NCBI RefSeq assembly: GCF_002858715.1
Contig: NZ_PJZH01000008.1
Location: 1 to 64,000 of the forward strand
Length of the DNA: 64,000 nt
Source of the DNA: Chimaeribacter coloradensis
GTDB lineage: Bacteria; Pseudomonadota; Gammaproteobacteria; Enterobacterales; Enterobacteriaceae
Reading direction: 5' to 3'
In this document: positions 58,240 to 64,000 of the stretch, one piece after another
How positions within the stretch are numbered: the stretch's first letter is position 1
How the letters are laid out: each line of letters starts with the position of its first letter
The notes under the pieces: model-generated
Seen by the model: only the letters and a program-made list of their open reading frames with translations
What the model was told of the DNA's origin: nothing
Database searches by the model: none
Translations under genes and position numbers: made by a program

Positions 58240-59028
58240 TTATTTAAAGGTATAAAGAACACCGGCTGTGAGGGCAGTGTTATTATCCCGGAAAGCAATA
58301 GGGCTATCTTTAGCTTTATTTGTTAGCTGGGAGTAGGTGACATTGGCGTAACTTGACCAGTTTTCACCAAAGAAGTGTGTCCAGGTAAGATCGGTGTCCA
58401 CGCTATAGAGACCTCCCCCAGCATGATATTTTCTGAATCCTGAGTGCTCACTTTGGGATGAGGAGACGCCGTAGAACGTGTTAAGGTAGCGTGCATCACC
58501 AAAGTTTGCCTTTGAAGAAAGCACAATAGTGTCAGCGCTGCCGTCCATCAGGTTATATTTAAATCCTGCATTATATTGCATCCCTTGGCTATCAGTCAGA
58601 GGCGCAATAATATTACCTTCCAGCCAGAACGAAGATGAAACCTGCCAACCCAATGTCGTGGTAGAGTTTAAGGCAGACTTTATATTTCCCATCCCCTTCA
58701 GTTTATCGGAACCTAATTCCCAGTCAGAATCGCTCTCTTTACGGCCGGTGGTGTAGCCCAATAACTGGCTGACATAAATACCGTTATCCCAGCTATGCTC
58801 ATAACCGATACCTTTCTCGGTATCCAGGAAGTAACCACCATTCTGTAGCCTTAAATAAGGAAGGACGTTGACGCTCTCCTCATCAGAACCACTATATTTA
58901 GCCGCTGATTGTACACCAACACCCAATGTCACCTCTGTCGAAGTGGGGTTTTTTGCATGGGCATCGAGAGAGAATAAAATAAAGGGGCTGAGGCATGTCA
59001 GGTAAAAACTTTTACGTTGTCTCTTCAT
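58240..59028 (-). CDS. MipA/OmpV family outer-membrane protein
   Basis: The 262-residue protein has a signal peptide (cleavage after DAHA, about residue 25) and alternating beta strands ending in YTFK, a typical outer-membrane barrel end. The start VTLGVGVQSAAKYSGSDEES and LPYLRLQNGGYFLDTEKGIG match MipA/OmpV. In E. coli MipA scaffolds murein synthesis and affects kanamycin sensitivity. It is divergent from the response-regulator gene with about 100 bases between, so it is a likely target of that system. Confidence 0.9.
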   Translation of the reverse strand: MKRQRKSFYLTCLSPFILFSLDAHAKNPTSTEVTLGVGVQSAAKYSGSDEESVNVLPYLRLQNGGYFLDTEKGIGYEHSWDNGIYVSQLLGYTTGRKESDSDWELGSDKLKGMGNIKSALNSTTTLGWQVSSSFWLEGNIIAPLTDSQGMQYNAGFKYNLMDGSADTIVLSSKANFGDARYLNTFYGVSSSQSEHSGFRKYHAGGGLYSVDTDLTWTHFFGENWSSYANVTYSQLTNKAKDSPIAFRDNNTALTAGVLYTFK

Positions 59029-59130
59029 TGCTTATCTTTTCTGACTTATACTGTGAAAATGAATGCCAATTATGCACGTGTAATATCAATATATTGACCA
59101 GTAATTATCAAGATTTATACAAGGCACAAA

Positions 59131-59817
59131 ATGAAAAAAATCCTCATTATTGAAGACGATCTTGATGCCGCAAACGTTCTTGAAGCGTATCTGCGGCGGG
59201 ATCAGTTTTTAACCGTAATTGCGAGTAACGGGCAACATGGTTTAGAAATGGCATTCACTGAAAAACCTGACCTCATCTTGCTGGATGTAATGTTGCCTGG
59301 AATGAGCGGGACAGATGTGATGCTATCACTGCGCCGTAAGTCAGACATTCCGGTGATAATGGTGACAGCAATCGGTGACGAGCCTGATAAAATCAGTGCA
59401 TTACGTTATGGTGCTGATGATTATATCGTCAAACCCTATAATCCGGGTGAAGTGGTGGCCAGAGTACAGGCTGTATTACGCCGGACCCGCGCCGCAAACG
59501 TCAGCAAGTTGCTGGAATACGATAAAATCCGTGCTGATGTTGACGCGATGAGAGTGAACATTGAGTCAGATAATGGGGTGTTGACACCTGTTGAGCTGAC
59601 CCCCACCGAACTGGGTTTTTTACTCACTTTCATGGCATTTCCACAGAAAGCATTTTCCCGGCAGGCCCTGCTTGATGCCTGTCTGCCGAATAGTGAGGCA
59701 CTGGAACGCGTTGTCGACACCCATATCTATAATCTGAGGAAAAAACTTGAGGCAGCGGGCCAGACCAATGTCCTGGTAAACGTACGCGGCATTGGTTACC
59801 GGTTGGCCGCGCTATGA
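59131..59817 (+). CDS. OmpR-family response regulator
   Basis: The 228-residue protein has a receiver domain with acidic pocket IIEDD, phospho-acceptor Asp in LILLDVMLPGMSG (about residue 51) and Lys in DDYIVKPYNPGEV, then a winged-helix domain ending VVDTHIYNLRKKLEAAG and RGIGYRL. It is closest in look to the AdeR/BaeR/SmeR group that controls RND pumps. Its stop overlaps the kinase start by four bases. Probable targets are the neighbouring mipA, mig-14 or efflux genes. Confidence 0.93.
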   Translation: MKKILIIEDDLDAANVLEAYLRRDQFLTVIASNGQHGLEMAFTEKPDLILLDVMLPGMSGTDVMLSLRRKSDIPVIMVTAIGDEPDKISALRYGADDYIVKPYNPGEVVARVQAVLRRTRAANVSKLLEYDKIRADVDAMRVNIESDNGVLTPVELTPTELGFLLTFMAFPQKAFSRQALLDACLPNSEALERVVDTHIYNLRKKLEAAGQTNVLVNVRGIGYRLAAL

Positions 59818-61022
59818 CCAATAAATCATTCCTTCAAAAATTCCATGCCCGATTCTATGAAGGAAGAAATACGTTATGGAGTTGGATTTGTAAAAGATTG
59901 GTCTCCCTGGCAATAGGATGCATTGTTACCATTGTATTCTTCATGTGGCTTCGTTTTTTTATTGGCAATGTTATCGTTTTGCATGAAATGCCGGCCGCCG
60001 AGAAAGCCGAATTTTCCGCCCTGCGTAAAGACCCGGATAAAGACAGAGAACGCTTTCATGCCATTATCGATAAATGGTATGGCGTAGAATATTCAGATCC
60101 TTCTGTAGATATTTCAGACTGGATTCTGGTGTTTATATTAACGGCCATCTCTGTGCCGATAATGTTTTTCATCATTCTCCGGGCTGTCCGCCCGCTTTCC
60201 ACCCATATAAGCAGACTGGCCGCTGCTGCGCGGGCAGTCACAAAAGGTAATTTTGGGGTGAACGTAGCTATACCCGAGCACCTCCCGGATGAATTAAGCG
60301 GCCTGACACAGGATATCAATGCCATGTCCCGCCAGCTTGCGCGTTACGATAAAGAGCTGAAAGCCTCACATGTTGCCCTGGCCCATGAGCTGCGTTCCCC
60401 GCTTACCGCCTCATTAGGGCGCCTGCAGGGGATGATTGACGGGGTGTTTGAACCGTCACAGGCACAGTTGCAGATGGTGATGCGTCAATTGCAGCACCTG
60501 AACCATTTGGTAGATGACTTGCACCTGTTATCCCTGGCGGATGCAGGCCAGCTTCACCTGAACCGTGTAAGGTGCAATATTGCTGACATTATCCGGGAAA
60601 AAGTCGCCTGGGCGACACCCCGGTTGGCAGAACAGGCTATTAACGTCAGGATCGTGTCCAGCGGGGATATTCTGTTCCTCGCGGATCCTTTTAGGCTGGG
60701 ACAGGTTTTCTCTATTCTTATGGATAATGCCATCAGATACGCCGCAGAAGGCAAACGTATTGATATTTCATATAAAAAAATGGATGAGAAGCTGGTTGTT
60801 TCATTCAGCGACTACGGTGCCGGTGTAACAGATGAATTCCTGAAAGTGTTGTTTGTCCGGTTTTCCCGGGCTGATGCGTCGAGATCCCGGCATTCCGGCG
60901 GTTCCGGGTTGGGGTTGTCTATTGCAGCAGCAATTTGTGAAGCCCACGGGGGCACCATCAGGGCAGAAAAAAATGTGTCCGGAGGGCTGACATTTACCCT
61001 CTTTCTGCCTCTTGATGGCTGA
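59814..61022 (+). CDS. Sensor histidine kinase
   Basis: The 402-residue inner-membrane kinase has two membrane segments (about residues 31-53 and 101-125) enclosing a small 47-residue periplasmic loop, a HAMP-like linker, the H-box LAHELRSPLTAS, N-box NAIRYA, and G-boxes DYGAGV and GGSGLGLSIAA. The periplasmic loop is acidic and charged (EMPAAEKAEFSALRKDPDKD), as seen in sensors of cationic molecules, which is only suggestive. It forms an operon with the response regulator. Resembles AdeS/BaeS kinases. Confidence 0.92.
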   Translation: MTNKSFLQKFHARFYEGRNTLWSWICKRLVSLAIGCIVTIVFFMWLRFFIGNVIVLHEMPAAEKAEFSALRKDPDKDRERFHAIIDKWYGVEYSDPSVDISDWILVFILTAISVPIMFFIILRAVRPLSTHISRLAAAARAVTKGNFGVNVAIPEHLPDELSGLTQDINAMSRQLARYDKELKASHVALAHELRSPLTASLGRLQGMIDGVFEPSQAQLQMVMRQLQHLNHLVDDLHLLSLADAGQLHLNRVRCNIADIIREKVAWATPRLAEQAINVRIVSSGDILFLADPFRLGQVFSILMDNAIRYAAEGKRIDISYKKMDEKLVVSFSDYGAGVTDEFLKVLFVRFSRADASRSRHSGGSGLGLSIAAAICEAHGGTIRAEKNVSGGLTFTLFLPLDG

Positions 61023-61086
61023 GCAACAGACCATAAGGACAATGATAAGCATGATGACCACAAGGTCATCATGCAACGCACTGAAG

Positions 61087-61977
61087 CTAAAGAAAAGTTC
61101 TGCCGGTCGCATGTGCATTGGCCCAGCGGAGTTTATAATTCCAGTTTTCATCCAGCGCGCCAATGCAAAGCCGCATCGTCTTTCCGGAAATTTCACAATA
61201 CTTCCTGGCAGCATTAATATTCATCCACATCAATATGCTGCCCGGGCTTAAATGAGAAAACTTCCGGTTGACACCGCCATTAGGAATATCGAAATAGACC
61301 TGATCTTTTGTTTCAGCCATAAAAATCAAATCTATTGCACAAGGCTCTTCATTGACAAAAAGAATATGGCCAAAAATTAAACCATTTAAATGAGTGAGAA
61401 TGTCGATGAGATGCGATCTGGAAAAACAATGTACTGTCCCTTCAAATCTGGATTCGAAAAGCTGGATATAATAATCGGCAAGTTGTTCAGGAGAAAACTG
61501 ATTCAAATCGTAATAGTGCCCCCCTGCGCGGATAAACCGGTTATATTCATTTCGCCGGTTTTTCTCTGTTTTTGATGAGTAGTCCCCTTTAGCAATACAG
61601 ACTCTCTTTTTCCTTCCTAAAGAGAAATTTGCATTGACAATGTTGTCCCTGTTTAAGCAGGAAAGTTTATTCGAGTTTTCAGGGAAGAGGACTTTGCAGC
61701 CTGGTGCAATAGGCAACAGCACTTCGTCATAAGATAAAGGGTAATCATACCAATTTTTAACCCCTAAAGTATGATTGTCGATCAGTGCATAGGCTGCAAT
61801 CACTTCTCCTTGTTTTTCCTGGTGATAATAGGAAACTTTCTGGCCAGTCTGCGCTGTTATAAATTCAAACACATCCGGGTGAACGTTGATACTGCCACCG
61901 TAATTATAAAAACATGTACGGTAAGTTTGCGGGTCAGAGCCGACCCATCCATATAATGCTCTTTTCAGATTTTTCAT
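61087..61977 (-). CDS. Mig-14 family antimicrobial-peptide resistance protein
   Basis: The 296-residue protein agrees with the Mig-14 family: TYRTCFYNYGGSINVHPDVFEF at the start, FSLGRKKRVCIAKGDYSSKTEKNRRNEYNRF, HLIDILTHLNGLIFG, and the closing GALDENWNYKLRWANA. The later part has a GNAT-like fold, as in FemAB/acetyltransferase-like proteins. In Salmonella Mig-14 is inner-membrane associated and gives resistance to polymyxin and cathelicidin, under PhoP control. It converges on the histidine kinase gene. The family call is strong; its enzymatic role is unknown. Confidence 0.88.
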   Translation of the reverse strand: MKNLKRALYGWVGSDPQTYRTCFYNYGGSINVHPDVFEFITAQTGQKVSYYHQEKQGEVIAAYALIDNHTLGVKNWYDYPLSYDEVLLPIAPGCKVLFPENSNKLSCLNRDNIVNANFSLGRKKRVCIAKGDYSSKTEKNRRNEYNRFIRAGGHYYDLNQFSPEQLADYYIQLFESRFEGTVHCFSRSHLIDILTHLNGLIFGHILFVNEEPCAIDLIFMAETKDQVYFDIPNGGVNRKFSHLSPGSILMWMNINAARKYCEISGKTMRLCIGALDENWNYKLRWANAHATGRTFL

Positions 61978-62064
61978 TTCTTTGGTTGCGTAATATAAGA
62001 TGCTGGGAAGCAGGGGTATTGTTTTCTACTCTTAAATGTCATTCAAATTGCTTTGCGACAGTAG

Positions 62065-63474
62065 CTAAGTAACCGTATATCCTCCCAGCACCTCATAAAG
62101 TTGTACATTCTGTAAAAGCAACTGAAGCTTGCTGGTGATTTTATCCTCTTCTGCATCAATAAGGTTATTTTCTGCTTCAAGTGCAGCCAGCTTGTTTTTT
62201 TCACCGGCCCGGATGCTTTGCCTCGTCATTTCCAGATTTTTCTGCGCAGTGCTGAAAAGCTGGGCCGAAAGTGTGTATTGCGTTTGTTGCGCAATCCGGC
62301 CTGCCAGCGCATCAGAAACATCCCGGAAAGCCTGTTGCAGGGTTTTTTCATAGTCAGCCGCCGCTGCTTGCTGGGTAAGTTCTGCCGCCTCAAGATTGGC
62401 TTTATTACGGCCGTTATTGAAAATAGGCAGAGTGATGTCAGGAGAAAAACTCCAGGCGGCTGTACCCGCGCTGAACAGATTTTTCAGCGCTGCCGAGGAG
62501 CTTCCCCCTTCAGCCGTTAAGGTAATTGAAGGATAAAATGCGGCCCTTGCGGCACCCATATCGGCATTGGCCTGTCTCATCCGGTATTCCGCAGCGATGA
62601 CATCCGGCCGTTTCAGAAGAATATTCGCCGGCAGTCCGGGCTTAAGGTTGCCAAATTCCCAGTCATGATCAAAAGCCTCGTCACTCATCAGCGCTTCCGG
62701 GATAGCGCCGCCAAGCATAAACTGGAGGGCATCGTACTCTTTCTGAACCGACAGTCTTAATGCGGCATCGTATTGGGCTGCACGTTGAAGATTATTTTCA
62801 TACAGGGTTACCTCTTCAAGGCTGGTCTCACCGAGTTGATAACTTGCCTGGTACATGGCAAATATCGTTTTAAGGTTGGCAGTTTTCTTCTCTGAAAGCA
62901 GCAGTCGGTTTCTGTCCGCCAGGAGGGTCAAATAGGCAGACACAGACTGGCCGATCGTCTCGAGTTTCAGCGCGCGGGCCTGTGCACCATTGGCGAGATA
63001 ATCATACAGTGCCGCGTCTTTTAAACTGCGGACGCGTCCCCAAAGGTCAAGTTCCCAGGAGGCCGACACCAGTTTGGCATCATACTGATGGTAGGTAATC
63101 GCCCCGGTATCCACCGTGTCCAGTAAACCGGCAGGCAGATGTGCCGACGTCTGCCCTAATGATGCATTCACCGACGGCAGTGAAGCCAGACGCTGCATAC
63201 CATAAAGTGCGTAAACTTTCCTGAGGTTCAGGGCTGAAGTACGTAGATCCTGATTCTTCTCAGAAGTTAAATAAACGATATGACGAATTTTATCGTCCTT
63301 AAAAAAGGCGTCCGCCGAACTTATTATTTTCCCTGATTCTGATTCACTGTCATTGGCATTCCATGTAGCGGGAACGGGAGCTTCAGGAGGCTGATAATCC
63401 GGATGGATTTGGCAACCAGATAAACCCACACATGTCAGAAGAATAATTGATGTGCTTTTGCATTCTGTTATCAT
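62065..63474 (-). CDS. NodT-type outer-membrane efflux channel lipoprotein
   Basis: The 469-residue protein has a lipoprotein signal with lipobox LSGC (Cys about residue 21) and the TolC-like OMF pattern: WELDLWGRVRSLKDAALYDYLA, LLKRPDVIAAEYRMRQANADMGAARAAFYPSITL (read in part), and repeated long helices in the second half. It forms the outer channel of an RND tripartite pump. The ATG at 63474 is preferred over an upstream TTG. It is divergent from an adaptor gene, so both likely belong to one pump whose permease lies beyond the window, or they serve the orphan permease at 23-26 kb. Confidence 0.92.
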   Translation of the reverse strand: MITECKSTSIILLTCVGLSGCQIHPDYQPPEAPVPATWNANDSESESGKIISSADAFFKDDKIRHIVYLTSEKNQDLRTSALNLRKVYALYGMQRLASLPSVNASLGQTSAHLPAGLLDTVDTGAITYHQYDAKLVSASWELDLWGRVRSLKDAALYDYLANGAQARALKLETIGQSVSAYLTLLADRNRLLLSEKKTANLKTIFAMYQASYQLGETSLEEVTLYENNLQRAAQYDAALRLSVQKEYDALQFMLGGAIPEALMSDEAFDHDWEFGNLKPGLPANILLKRPDVIAAEYRMRQANADMGAARAAFYPSITLTAEGGSSSAALKNLFSAGTAAWSFSPDITLPIFNNGRNKANLEAAELTQQAAAADYEKTLQQAFRDVSDALAGRIAQQTQYTLSAQLFSTAQKNLEMTRQSIRAGEKNKLAALEAENNLIDAEEDKITSKLQLLLQNVQLYEVLGGYTVT

Positions 63475-63716
63475 GGCCCTGATTTTTCTCAAAAGAATAG
63501 TGACATTAAGATGAGCGTATAAGTAAGGTTATATACAACGCGTTAAACAGTATGCCTTTTTGTTATCAATAAAACGCCAACGCATAATCAAGGAATGTAC
63601 AAGGCGCACTTATTCCTCCACCATTTTCCCGTATTGACAATATCTTGATTTTACCTTCAGCATTTCTTGTTCTGTTCACCTTAAACTGGAGGTATTACTA
63701 TTCTGGATAGACACCG

Positions 63717-64000
63717 ATGCCTGATATTATTCACACCCTGCCATATTTGGATGAAAAAAACAGCGCCAAATATCCCCACCCCTTTCAAACCTTATCTTTT
63801 TTAATTGCTGCTGCTTTTATCACACTGCTTACCGGCTGTAATGATCCGGCGCCGCCGCCGTCGCCGGCTGTATTGCCGCGCGTCAAAGCGGTTACCACAC
63901 CCGCGGCGACACCCTCCCGGCAGATAAATTGGGCCGGGAAATTGGTACCGGAAAGTGAGGTTTCCCTTGCTTTCCGTCTCCCTGGGCGCCTTTCCGCGCG
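63717..64000 (+). CDS. RND periplasmic adaptor lipoprotein, partial (runs off the window)
   Basis: The first 94 codons are visible. A signal region ends in the lipobox LTGC (Cys about residue 41), followed by a Pro-rich linker and the start of the adaptor fold, NWAGKLVPESEVSLAFRLPGRL, typical of membrane-fusion proteins of RND pumps. The N-terminal stretch before the hydrophobic segment is unusually long, so a later start is possible. It would link an inner-membrane pump to the channel encoded divergently. Confidence 0.85.
   Translation, partial: MPDIIHTLPYLDEKNSAKYPHPFQTLSFLIAAAFITLLTGCNDPAPPPSPAVLPRVKAVTTPAATPSRQINWAGKLVPESEVSLAFRLPGRLSA

Overview
This 64-kb window looks like part of a large, low-copy plasmid from an enterobacterium (Enterobacterales, perhaps Erwiniaceae such as Pantoea or Erwinia; the genus is an inference). 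It carries two different replication initiators 3.7 kb apart, each with its own iterons and DnaA boxes. It also holds many small catabolic and detoxification cassettes, typically an enzyme divergent from its own LysR, HxlR or TetR regulator, with remnants of broken genes between them. No rRNA, tRNA, CRISPR array, intact transposase, partition or conjugation gene was seen.

0.2-5.3 kb: a DUF1471 stress peptide, an Old Yellow Enzyme divergent from an HxlR regulator, a broken MarA-type AraC gene, an isolated type II lumazine synthase and an MFS exporter. 5.5-16.6 kb: a nitrile/amide utilisation island. On the minus strand are a cobalt-type nitrile hydratase whose beta subunit is encoded as two separate genes, an accessory protein with a poly-histidine tail and a NiCoT cobalt permease. 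Divergent from these is a five-gene urea/amide-type ABC importer followed by an AmiR-like ANTAR protein. An AraC regulator and an amidase complete a nitrile to amide to acid plus ammonia route.

17-34.3 kb: an alpha/beta hydrolase, a remnant of a CadA-type metal ATPase next to a 193-bp duplication, LysR/aldo-keto reductase, DUF1330, and a TetR gene facing a lone ABC membrane domain and a complete RND pump. These are followed by DUF4174, a phosphoesterase, a DUF2268 protein, GNAT/rhodanese/FtrA, SDR/LysR and D-serine ammonia-lyase. 34.5-41.3 kb: replication region, with a RepB-family initiator, three GNAT acetyltransferases with a LysR gene, a RepFIB-like initiator with flanking iterons and a GATC-rich origin-like segment, then a small monooxygenase-like gene and a 35-bp palindrome.

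41.7-51.2 kb: one minus-strand operon for hydroxyproline uptake and breakdown to 2-oxoglutarate (binding protein, ATPase, two permeases, DapA-like deaminase, FAD oxidase, aldehyde dehydrogenase, proline-racemase-like epimerase, GntR regulator, SDR). 51.4-55.2 kb: a LysR gene divergent from a beta-alanine/omega-amino acid transaminase and a methylmalonate/malonate semialdehyde dehydrogenase. 55.3-56.9 kb: SDR/LysR pair. 56.9-64 kb: an AT-richer envelope-defence cluster with VirK/YbjX, MipA, a two-component system, Mig-14, a NodT-type outer-membrane channel and the start of an RND adaptor that runs off the window.
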